Source: Methanosarcinaceae archaeon (GTDB lineage Archaea; Halobacteriota; Methanosarcinia; Methanosarcinales; Methanosarcinaceae). Taken from it: 9,649 nucleotides of DNA. The notes under the pieces were generated by a model. That model was given only the letters and a program-made list of their open reading frames with translations, searched no databases and was not told the origin of the DNA. Each line of letters opens with the position of its first letter. Position 1 is the first letter of the stretch. A program made the position numbers and the translations under genes. The DNA is taken from positions 1-9,649 of the forward strand of contig JAQVBP010000113.1 of NCBI GenBank assembly GCA_028690255.1, in the 5' to 3' direction. Positions 7,001-9,649 of this stretch are shown here, one piece after another.

Positions 7001-7416
7001 GTGATGTTGATACAGATAACCATTCTGTCTTAGAATTTATAGGAGAAACACAAGATTGGCATCAGATTGTATCAAAGGATATTCTAATACCGAGGACTGG
7101 TTACTGGATTTACAGTAGTGATGCTAAAGAGATATCATTGAGATTTGATGATGCGGGAAATCCAGCAGTTCCAACATTAAAGGAAACCTACAAAGGCTGG
7201 AATGCCATTGGTGTTTATGGAGATAATCCAGTAAAAGGAAAGGAAATGGTTTCTGGTTTGAGTGACTGGAGAGCAATAATATACTGGGATTCAGTTAACC
7301 AGGATTACGTGACATATATTGTAAATGGTGACAGCGGCAGCCGCTCGCCAGAAAAATATGTAGACCCGACAGTAGGATACTGGGTATATAGAGGAGATGA
7401 GGGCATAATATTCTAA
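925..7416 (+). CDS. Giant secreted GLUG-repeat surface protein with two cysteine amidase/peptidase-like domains
   Basis: 2163 residues. Order: signal peptide 1-31; papain-like domain about 32-236 (C119, H177, D195); FN3-like 241-338; Ig-like 341-433 and 451-545; GLUG module 553-920; Ig-like 929-1022 and 1028-1122; CHAP/NlpC-like domain 1126-1300 (C1153, H1250, N1268); Ig-like 1313-1405 and 1409-1505; second GLUG module 1513-1971; Pro/Thr linker 1976-1998; duplicated C-terminal domain 1999-2163. It is exported and probably held on the cell surface. GLUG repeats are known from bacterial adhesins and peptidases; CHAP-type domains cleave peptide or amide bonds, often in cell walls. I infer an adhesin that also cuts a polymer or protein on a partner, competitor or host. 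No C-terminal membrane helix or PGF-type sorting signal is present. The gene is A/T-rich at third positions, unlike its neighbours. It follows the small ORF by a 4-base ATGA overlap. Domain identities are pattern-based; substrate unknown. Confidence 0.93.
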   Translation: MKAMLLFQQLTLVAFLVAISSIIVCPAAGAAGNVSLDIIEYTIDYDQVTYVPDMVSKTYSDYYADKLRYLLGTADGKVSDYAVYGGKAWPIPNSGDYKSYIDDKNYSASPIKIYTSKGCMAYASYCTVIFENITINTKNKVSAKEINVNSTASGLKKTIEENAQVGEHLRFQGDHDHSIIYIIEDKDKEGFYYLDSNGVKGYNANFKYTTYDRLNEYCNQYNDELYIFNTYSGKDVTPTLSIPTISTEVPQSVSGTTAILTANLLKNGGYDVTNCGFVYGTNQDNLENEILKGYMGAEKGIFTVSVDNLSPSTKYYYCAFAKNSEGTGFGDVKSFVTGPGKFSITKPLNGDELSEDNNIDLIWTKSDSATGYYVSLNKTSEVDSKFIDRYNCGNSQSYQISSSLLTEGEYRVAVGAYNSAGAEFWQECAFSIISSTTPTPTITPNPISDSPIILYPAEEATISADYGIDVTWTAASGAAGYSIELTNPYDGIVLPETNIGNCLSYNISSSLFTDGQRYYITLYPLDSSGNKKDFGTVRYFSVTKTKQTTPVTGFWFGDGSASNPYLISSPEDLALLAELVNAGNATYIDSNYDVTNDIDLSGYSNWVPIGNANYPFTGIFNGSGHTITGMMINAPQTDYQGLFGYIENAEIRYVGIRDVDVTGNNYVGGLIGYVKALDSESSNIVNCYATGSVTSSGGYTGNLIGFVGSIGSVAIENCYAKGIVTGGQRAGGLVGYTYSDGHTTIENCYAAGNTTGIYVGGLIGHAHAGSSGSIEIGNCYTTGIVTGHRDGGLIGYAASASDGSISIDNCYASCSIIGDYSGGLMGYASYSEYNSGSITINTSVALNSIVSGYDVGRIIGHYSNPITTTNNHALRTMEANGADDGIDVSPEDAVKQNFYDGLGWDFNNIWKMGSQYPILRQQSSSTPIADIISITASPVSAKAGNDFTFTVTTTDKISKVGLEINGTILCIEDSYIETDNKRVFTLEYYIGKPSESLLVTAYAYDGETKQKDIKKSTTIKVFPSEAAGVPTITSPKSIKNHTINTPLSVEWTDENGKTADKYNIYLYCNGNIISKQIGYIGKSYTFPASNFLKEGAYSIQIYSCRYNYEQDEPAIVDFNVVNKTSASASDLVNHMLSLEGKTGSELGYSEKWCAYFIGASAEAVNLEKIIPKQESTGALLSWFVSDGDTVVCFPYPKPNKNFPAERVKTILTKNRIEPTYTDNRLSFEPKVGDIIGVLWDYDVQVWTISHVEVVYEVNGDSIKTVSGNTGGKVGTHTFNWKTGKNNSGTTSGTIVAYARPNYDAVDPIQLPGLEKPVITSPASNTVIYLGQGTTLSWSTPGVQPTSYTIQLFCEGEIIDAWTTTETSFTIPSSDFWKVGDYSVDIYPSLEGYDSNIHSNVYLTVQNPVGNFSILNPSASMSVDAGSDLVVSWTESVGADGYLISLRNLSTDMKPEKYNNTEIGNVLTYTIPASDLVSNTNYRVAIGATNPLTKYVHWVTQNFSISEIVPPAPHSFVGSGTTADPYEISTAEELALLAEFVNAGDSYAGKHFLVKQDIDLSRIEWTPIGTENHPFCGIFNGSGYYITGLTINAPDSDNQGLFGHIENAKIKNVNLTDTNIAGNKNIGSLVGYVHANIGSVVIENCNAIDNIKLTSTDDAGGLIGFAFADTEGSIITITNCSASVNVSTSTKYTSYNGGLIGYACVSGLKGPSLSIENCHASGDITSTGSGGIGGLVGYAYLNSIGYLAINNSSASSSITSEGEASYAGGLVGKAENVNGVFAIENCIGIGNITSKNNDAGGLVGYARSYKGKSPISIKNSYAIGNVIGSGNVGGIVGYASATGSSGTSVTIVNNYAACDVTSTASDGTAGGLVGYANGYEYGDSVTINSCVALNQIVSSNFPGRIIGRTADDTIKTRNNYALNSMMAGNNLDGIGVSPANAESQVFYEGIGWDFDNVWKMNKAVSQYPVLKYQVSSTPTPSPSPTVTPSPTVTPTPTITIHLESGWNFISIPKTLDAAADTASKVFGDVDTDNHSVLEFIGETQDWHQIVSKDILIPRTGYWIYSSDAKEISLRFDDAGNPAVPTLKETYKGWNAIGVYGDNPVKGKEMVSGLSDWRAIIYWDSVNQDYVTYIVNGDSGSRSPEKYVDPTVGYWVYRGDEGIIF
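1018..1632 (+). other. N-terminal papain-like amidase/peptidase domain of the giant protein
   Basis: Residues about 32-236. The segment SKGCMAYASYC (C119) looks like the nucleophile helix of papain-fold amidases, with C126 also in it. About 50 residues on comes VGEHLRF, then HDHSIIYII (H177), then GFYYLDSN (D195, N197) and a YTTYDRLNEY helix. This G-[DE]-H-[IL]-R ... H-S-[IV] ... G-F-Y-x-L-[DE] order matches bacterial extracellular papain-like domains. C119-H177-D195 is the proposed triad. I cannot assign a named family, and the substrate is unknown. Confidence 0.6.
1645..2559 (+). other. FN3-like domain and two Ig-like stalk domains (first set)
   Basis: Residues 241-338 show the FN3 pattern: TAILTANLL, GGYDVTNCGFVYGT, LSPSTKYYYCAFAKNSEGTG, then SFVTG. 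Residues 341-433 and 451-545 share a second pattern: an opening [FI]-x-I-x-x-P, a central [LV]-x-WT, G-Y-x-[VI]-x-L, an S-S-S-L-[LF] step and a closing aromatic strand. A TPTPTITPNP linker separates the last two. These act as spacers that carry the first amidase domain away from the repeat module. Confidence 0.65.
2581..3684 (+). repeat. GLUG-repeat module 1 with N- and C-caps
   Basis: Residues 553-920. The N-cap (553-666) has GSASNPYLISSPEDLALLAELVN, IDLSGYSNW, PFTGIFNGSG and QGLFGYIENA. Repeats begin at residue 668 with cores GGLIGYV, GNLIGFV, GGLVGYT, GGLIGHA, GGLIGYA, GGLMGYA and GRIIGHY, about 30-35 residues apart, each followed by a [IV]-x-N-C-[YS]-A-type strand. The C-cap (about 882-920) contains DGIDVSPEDA, GWDFNNIWKM and QYPIL. 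GLUG units are expected to stack as a beta-helix-like rod and are seen in surface adhesins; ligand unknown. Confidence 0.88.
3709..4290 (+). other. Two Ig-like stalk domains (second set)
   Basis: Residues 929-1022 (ITASPVSAKAGNDFTFTVTT opening, closing STTIKVFPSE) and 1028-1122 (PTITSPKSIKN opening, LSVEWTD core, YNIYLYCNG, closing VDFNVV). They sit between GLUG module 1 and the CHAP-like domain and have only beta-sandwich patterning, with no catalytic residues. Confidence 0.6.
4300..4824 (+). other. Internal CHAP/NlpC-type amidase domain of the giant protein
   Basis: Residues 1126-1300. The pattern is that of CHAP-like cysteine amidases: an opening helix ending in LGYSEKWCAYFIGASAE (C1153), IIPKQESTGALLSWF, the KVGDII strand before the active-site His, ISHVEVVYEV (H1250), IKTVSGNTGGKVG (N1268) and a closing IVAYARPNY strand. 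C1153, H1250 and N1268 are the proposed catalytic residues. In bacteria such domains are mostly peptidoglycan amidases or endopeptidases. Methanomicrobiales lack peptidoglycan and pseudomurein, so the target is probably another organism or a surface protein (inference). Confidence 0.75.
4861..5439 (+). other. Two Ig-like stalk domains (third set)
   Basis: Residues 1313-1405 and 1409-1505. Both repeat the pattern of the earlier sets: P-x-I-x-S-P or FSILNP opening, TTLSWST or LVVSWTE core, Y-x-[IL]-x-L, a [FY]-T-I-P-[SA]-S-D step, then YSVDIY or YRVAIGA. The second closely resembles residues 341-433, including the YRVA[VI]GA strand, which suggests the stalk-plus-GLUG unit was copied as a block. 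Confidence 0.65.
5461..6837 (+). repeat. GLUG-repeat module 2 with N- and C-caps
   Basis: Residues 1513-1971, a divergent copy of module 1. The N-cap repeats ISTAEELALLAEFVNAG, IDLS, W-T-P-I-G, PFCGIFNGSG and QGLFGHIENA. Nine repeat cores follow from about residue 1625: GSLVGYV, GGLIGFA, GGLIGYA, GGLVGYA, GGLVGKA, GGLVGYA, GGIVGYA, GGLVGYA and GRIIGRT. The C-cap again has DGIGVSPANA, GWDFDNVWKM and QYPVL. It is two repeats longer than module 1, so the arrays have grown or shrunk independently after duplication. Confidence 0.88.
6850..6918 (+). other. Pro/Thr/Ser linker of the giant protein
   Basis: Residues 1976-1998 are almost only Thr, Pro, Ser and Val in a repeating T-P-[ST]-[PV] pattern. 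This is an extended, probably glycosylated, spacer between the second GLUG module and the C-terminal domain. The DNA is a run of imperfect 6- to 9-base repeats (ccaact, ccgtct), prone to length change. Confidence 0.8.
6919..7413 (+). other. Duplicated GWN...GYW(I/V)Y C-terminal domain
   Basis: Residues 1999-2163. Two half-repeats: GWNFISIPK at 2004 to GYWIYSS at 2059, and GWNAIGVYG at 2091 to GYWVYRG at 2151. Each starts with GWN and a strand, has a central W (DW at 2044-2045 and 2114-2115) and ends in GYW-hydrophobic-Y. I recall this arrangement at the ends of other methanogen surface proteins behind PT linkers, but can name no family. The position at the extreme C-terminus, with no membrane helix after it, suggests a surface-attachment or sorting role (inference). 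Confidence 0.6.
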
Positions 7417-7443
7417 TATGATAATTCTGATTATTTTAAATAA

Positions 7444-7456
7444 CTCTATTTTTATT
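7444..7456 (+). terminator. T-rich terminator after the adhesin gene
   Basis: CTCTATTTTTATT begins 28 bases after the stop codon. Archaeal polymerase stops at T-rich tracts in the non-template strand without needing a hairpin; only a weak ATAAT/ATTAT inverted repeat precedes it. Confidence 0.45.
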
Positions 7457-7466
7457 GATTAAATAG

Positions 7467-7577
7467 GATATTTCGCGGGCAGTTGGATGTTCGGTTCAGT
7501 CTGTGCGCACTGCACTTGATGTTCACGGGATTAACTACGCGGCGGCAAGGATTTGGGCGAAAAGGAAGAGGGGGTAA
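7467..7577 (+). pseudogene. C-terminal remnant of a helix-turn-helix protein
   Basis: An open stretch of 36 codons ends at TAA 7575. It reads DISRAVGCSVQSVRTALDVHG and then INYAAARIWAKRKRG. The ISRAVGCSVQSVRTAL segment has the spacing of a helix-turn-helix (A-V-G-C-S at the turn, then a recognition helix), followed by a very basic tail, as in the DNA-binding ends of transposases, resolvases or small regulators. There is no start codon; an in-frame TAG (7464-7466) directly precedes it and the sequence before that is the adhesin's AT-rich 3' flank. I read it as the surviving end of a gene cut by the event that joined it to the adhesin locus. The parent family cannot be named. Confidence 0.5.
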
Positions 7578-7616
7578 GCTTGAAACCATTCTCTCTCAAT
7601 AGTGGCTAGGGGTTGC

Positions 7617-7730
7617 GGGGCGCTTTAGCGCCATTCGCAAACATTCTGTTTGCTCAGCTAAGAAACCTAAAGGTTTACGCCTTAGCTGAGCAAGTCGCAG
7701 ACTTGCGATTGGGATTCGCGTCAGCGAACT
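7617..7730. repeat. Cluster of tightly packed short hairpins
   Basis: Five inverted repeats lie side by side: GGCGC/GCGCC at 7619-7632; GCAAACA/TGTTTGC at 7637-7653; a 12-bp stem TGCTCAGCTAAG/CTTAGCTGAGCA at 7651-7692 that encloses a second stem AAACCT/AGGTTT at 7663-7676; GCAAGTC/GACTTGC at 7690-7706; and TTCGC/GCGAA at 7715-7728. Loops are 2-5 bases. Neighbouring stems share bases at 7651-7653 and 7690-7692. Longer-range pairing is possible with 7778-7793 (AGCAAAC and CCCCG). Stems pair on either strand, so it could be a structured RNA, a REP-like dispersed element or a recombination target. A minus-strand open frame across it (7596-7814) is a by-product, in my view. Confidence 0.7.
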
Positions 7731-7872
7731 TCCCCTGTTCCCGCAAGCCAATCGACTTGTTCGGCTAAGTCTGCTAAAGCAAACCGCTCCCCGATTTATC
7801 ACCCGCTCACCCAATTCACCCGCCCGACATAACCTCCATATACCCCATCCCTTTCATAGACCTGTTCTCTGT

Positions 7873-8131
7873 TGTATCCCGAAATTATTTCACTGTTTTC
7901 ATTACGCTTCATTTAACCGCCTCATCGCATATCCTAAAATCCTCTCCGGCGTTAAACAATAATTGAATATCTCTTTTGGTCTCTTGTAACCTAATGTTGT
8001 ATGCGGTTTCATTTCGTTCTGCCATATAACAATCTCCTCAATTGATTTAAACTGTGTATTAATCCTCATTTCCACCTCTTTAAAGAATCTCTCAATCTTT
8101 CCATTTGAGATCACACCGCGTACCTTCCATT
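7873..8131 (-). mobile_element. Remnant of an IS element (one end plus transposase C-terminus)
   Basis: The minus-strand transposase remnant ends at 7902. About 29 bases beyond its stop the plus strand reads TGTATCCCGAAATTATTTCA (7873-7892), a plausible terminal sequence beginning with TG, as in many DDE insertion sequences. The other end and most of the transposase are missing: homology stops near 8114-8131. The element is therefore dead. A second, diverged copy of the same terminal sequence occurs at 8984-9005. Confidence 0.55.
7902..8114 (-). pseudogene. Truncated integrase-core (DDE, IS481/IS3-like) transposase, C-terminal 70 residues
   Basis: The reading frame gives SNGKIERFFKEVEMRI, FKSIEEIVIWQNEMKPH and TTLGYKRPKEIF, followed by a short helical tail ending in RRLNEA. 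This is the C-terminal end of retroviral-type integrase-core transposases: the N-G-K-x-E-R-F-F motif carries the last catalytic Glu, and the W-x-N-x-x-x-P-H ... LGY-x-x-P-x-E-x-F motif closes the domain. The catalytic Asp residues and the N-terminal helix-turn-helix are absent. The nominal start is a GTG in mid-motif, with an in-frame TAA only 16 bases further upstream (8130-8132) and no ribosome binding site, so this is a fragment rather than a gene. IS481 or IS3 cannot be separated from this piece alone. Confidence 0.8.
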
Positions 8132-8147
8132 AAAAGAAAAAAACGCA
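8132..8147 (-). terminator. Poly-T tract, minus strand
   Basis: On the minus strand this reads TTTTTTTCTTTTAA after CCTGCG. It is the strongest T-tract in the window and lies about 165 bases beyond the DJ-1/PfpI stop, at the edge of the IS remnant. It would catch any read-through from that gene and stop it entering the dead transposase. Confidence 0.5.
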
Positions 8148-8254
8148 GGAGTGTTTCATCCGCTCATCTCTCCGGGGAAGAATGCGGCGGCTGTCTCCCG
8201 ACGCAAAAATACGAAAGCGCCCCCCTCTGCTCTCTCCAAACGAATTTTGATTGA

Positions 8255-8286
8255 TAAAAACGGAGTTGATGCAGATCGGGATCTGC
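8255..8286 (-). terminator. Hairpin plus T-tract after the DJ-1/PfpI gene
   Basis: A perfect 7-bp inverted repeat GCAGATC-GG-GATCTGC (8271-8286) starts 25 bases after the minus-strand stop at 8312, and a TTTTTA run follows at 8255-8260. The 10-base gap between stem and T-run is longer than in a bacterial intrinsic terminator, so either the T-run acts alone or the hairpin protects the 3' end. Confidence 0.4.
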
Positions 8287-8311
8287 CCTTCTCCCCTATC
8301 ACAAAAGCGGA

Positions 8312-8950
8312 TCAGTTTTCCTTGCCGGACGGCAAACTTTGCATGAGGGCAAAGAAATGTTCAGACTTGCCGGTACTAAAATATGCATACCAGGATCCAA
8401 GCGTATTTGCTTCAAAAACACCTAAATGCTCAATGATCTGTTTCGCCCACAACAAACCTCCGGTGGAACCTGCAGTAATAAGGTTGTTATCCGCTACGGA
8501 CGGCTCGTCTCTATAGAAATCCTGCCCTTTGTACCCGGGACAAAACATCTCAAGAAATCCCGGTCCGTTACTGGTATGCGGACGTTTATCCAGGAGCCCG
8601 ACGTTGGCAAGAGCCGCGGTAGCTCCGCAGATAGCACACACCGTCGCGCCTGCAGAGAGGAATTCGCCTGCTTTTTCGATAATAGCGCAATGCTTTGGGT
8701 CGCTCCAGGTATTTGCGCCCGGCAGCAGAAGCACGCTTTTTTCACTCACAACGATATCTTCGATCAGGCAATCGGGCACGATCGTCATCCTGCCCATTGT
8801 AGTGATCGGCTCGTTAGAATAACTGACCGTTTTGAGAGATACACGCTCCGCGCCCTTTTTGAAAAAACGCCCCGAATTCAGCTCCGAAGTAACATACCCC
8901 GGTTCCCAGTCGGCTAACGTATCAAGAACATAAACATAGATCGTAAACAT
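8312..8950 (-). CDS. DJ-1/PfpI-family protein (class I amidotransferase-like fold)
   Basis: 212 residues, a normal length for the family. The conserved Glu is E16 in ADWE; the central strand LLLPGANTW (74-82) precedes the nucleophile elbow AICGATAALA with C108; HTSNGP (H125) follows and could supply a catalytic His; a late GSTGGLLWAKQIIEHL helix (161-176) is typical of the YdeA/PfpI side of the superfamily. Members act as cysteine-dependent hydrolases, glyoxalase-like deglycases or chaperones, and the substrate cannot be told from sequence. It has no signal peptide and is cytoplasmic. GGAGG lies 6 bases before the ATG, fixing the start. A TATA-like ACTATAATG at 9011-9019 would give a leader of about 40 bases. 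The promoter region contains an IS-end-like sequence. It is transcribed divergently from the lipoprotein gene and appears intact and monocistronic. Confidence 0.88.
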   Translation of the reverse strand: MFTIYVYVLDTLADWEPGYVTSELNSGRFFKKGAERVSLKTVSYSNEPITTMGRMTIVPDCLIEDIVVSEKSVLLLPGANTWSDPKHCAIIEKAGEFLSAGATVCAICGATAALANVGLLDKRPHTSNGPGFLEMFCPGYKGQDFYRDEPSVADNNLITAGSTGGLLWAKQIIEHLGVFEANTLGSWYAYFSTGKSEHFFALMQSLPSGKEN

Positions 8951-8983
8951 ATATTTCCTCCATTTTCACTGTATGTATAATTG

Positions 8984-9018
8984 TGTGTCCTGAAACTATT
9001 TCGCTTTGTTTCATTATA
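8984..9018. repeat. Second copy of the IS-end-like sequence
   Basis: TGTGTCCTGAAACTATTTCGCT (8984-9005, given in two parts: TGTGTCCTGAA then ACTATTTCGCT) matches 7873-7894 at 18 of 22 positions, and all four differences are transitions. The similarity continues, with one gap, through TTTCATTA. Both copies point the same way on the plus strand. It lies in the DJ-1/PfpI promoter region and may be a relic of a related IS. Confidence 0.45.
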
Positions 9019-9082
9019 GTCTCCAGCCGTTTTGACCTCACCTCCCAAACCTCCTCCCGCGGACAATTGGATACTATGCTCA

Positions 9083-9092
9083 ATATATTTAA
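9083..9092 (+). promoter_or_regulatory. TATA box of the lipoprotein gene
   Basis: ATATATTTAA, centred about 24-27 bases before the ATG at 9110, which is the standard archaeal TATA-to-start distance. This implies a leaderless transcript and favours 9110 over the in-frame ATG at 9119, since neither has a ribosome binding site. Confidence 0.6.
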
Positions 9093-9109
9093 GGCACCTC
9101 TCATCCTAT

Positions 9110-9649
9110 ATGAGATTCATGAAACGGATCGCTGCGTTTCTCCTGATTCTCGCCGTCATCCTCTCCGCCGGATGCCTCATTCCCCTGGAAAACGACACGC
9201 ATCCGGAAGAAAATCTCGAGACCCTGATCCTGCCGGCCTCGGTCATGAACGGAAAAATACAGGAAACCCAGACGACCGCATCCTTTCCGGCTTCATCCGT
9301 CCTTGTCCCCTACATGACCCTCGAAGGCACCTCCGGGAAATACGACATATCCGTTGCAAAAATACTCAGGCCGCACGACCCAGTCATCCTTCTCAAAATC
9401 GACTCCGCCGAATATATCGCCCTCATCACCCACGTTCCTCCCGACCGGGTCATGATCCCGCTGAAAAATATCTGCAACTATGGAGAAGACCTTTCGACAA
9501 CGCTCGAACGTCTCGTCCCGGAGTATGTCCAGTACACCGGAGATGAAAATCCCGCGATCACCATTCTCTTCCCGGCCGAAGGCGGCGAAGCCTCTTACGG
9601 GGATGTCGTCCCGCCCTGGGGAGTCGTCCGGGCGTTCATCACATCCAGG
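9110..9649 (+). CDS. Secreted lipoprotein of unknown function, 5' part, cut by window edge
   Basis: 180 codons are open to the right edge. The N-terminus MRFMKRIAAFLLILAVILSAGC is a lipoprotein signal peptide (given in parts: MRFMKR, then AAFLLILAVILSAGC) with lipobox L-S-A-G-C; lipidation would fall on C22 (C19 if the ATG at 9119 is used). The mature part is acidic with alternating strands (ILPASVMNG, YDISVAKIL, PVILLKID, YIALITHVP), a helix (LSTTLERLVPEYV) and PWGVVRAF near the edge, suggesting an extracytoplasmic beta-rich domain; I recognise no family. Codons favour ATC, CTC, GTC and GCC, the presumed genomic norm. A TATA box 27 bases upstream supports a leaderless start at 9110. It is divergent from the DJ-1/PfpI gene. 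Role unknown; a methanogen-specific surface lipoprotein is the simplest description. Confidence 0.82.
   Translation, partial: MRFMKRIAAFLLILAVILSAGCLIPLENDTHPEENLETLILPASVMNGKIQETQTTASFPASSVLVPYMTLEGTSGKYDISVAKILRPHDPVILLKIDSAEYIALITHVPPDRVMIPLKNICNYGEDLSTTLERLVPEYVQYTGDENPAITILFPAEGGEASYGDVVPPWGVVRAFITSR

Noticed and set aside
7417..7466. tRNA or small RNA gene after the adhesin
   Set aside because: Only AT-rich sequence with a weak 5-bp inverted repeat is seen; no cloverleaf or box elements.
7596..7814. Minus-strand open frame of 72 codons across the hairpin cluster
   Set aside because: Its Arg/Leu-rich translation simply reflects the palindromes, and there is no ribosome binding site or domain.
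8148..8254. Small gene between the IS remnant and the DJ-1 terminator
   Set aside because: Open stretches exist on the minus strand but none has a plausible start, ribosome binding site or recognisable sequence.
8151..8917. Plus-strand open frames opposite the DJ-1/PfpI gene
   Set aside because: The minus strand has a complete family signature (E16, C108, H125) and GGAGG before its ATG.
8983..9546. Plus-strand open frame of 187 codons overlapping the lipoprotein gene
   Set aside because: Its translation is rich in Arg, His and Pro from reading C-rich codons out of frame. The alternative frame from 9110 has a perfect lipobox signal peptide and a TATA box at the right distance.

Overview
The window looks like a piece of a euryarchaeal methanogen chromosome, most likely a member of the Methanomicrobiales such as Methanocorpusculum. 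The signs are GGTGA/GGAGG-type ribosome binding sites, AT-rich TATA boxes placed for leaderless transcripts, no bacterial -35/-10 promoters, and a giant secreted adhesin built from GLUG repeats, Ig-like domains, Pro/Thr linkers and a C-terminal pair of GWN...GYW(I/V)Y repeats, a style I associate with methanogen surface proteins. The genus is an inference; no rRNA or tRNA gene is present to settle it.

Layout: (1) 1-627, minus strand: the start of a Sel1-repeat protein that runs off the left edge, preceded by a small ribbon-helix-helix (RHH) type regulator gene. (2) 628-924: a divergent AT-rich promoter region and a 57-codon hydrophobic small ORF with its own ribosome binding site, whose stop overlaps the next start (ATGA). 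(3) 925-7416, plus strand: one 2163-residue secreted protein filling two thirds of the window. It carries a signal peptide, an N-terminal papain-like (amidase-type) domain, Ig/FN3-like domains, a GLUG block, more Ig-like domains, a CHAP/NlpC-like amidase domain, more Ig-like domains, a second GLUG block, a PT linker and a duplicated C-terminal domain. (4) 7417-8311: a gene-poor scar with a broken helix-turn-helix gene end, a dense cluster of short hairpins, the C-terminal remnant of a DDE-type (integrase-core) transposase with one likely IS end, and two T-tract terminators. (5) 8312-8950, minus strand: an intact DJ-1/PfpI-family gene. (6) 9110-9649, plus strand: the 5' part of a lipoprotein gene that runs off the right edge.

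The genes do not form one pathway. The main story is the giant surface protein: two different cysteine amidase/peptidase-like domains embedded in a long adhesive stalk, next to a small DNA-binding protein on the opposite strand and beside a region worn down by mobile elements. The giant gene is A/T-rich at third codon positions, whereas the RHH and lipoprotein genes favour ATC, CTC, GCC and ACC, which fits a separate history or different expression for the adhesin.
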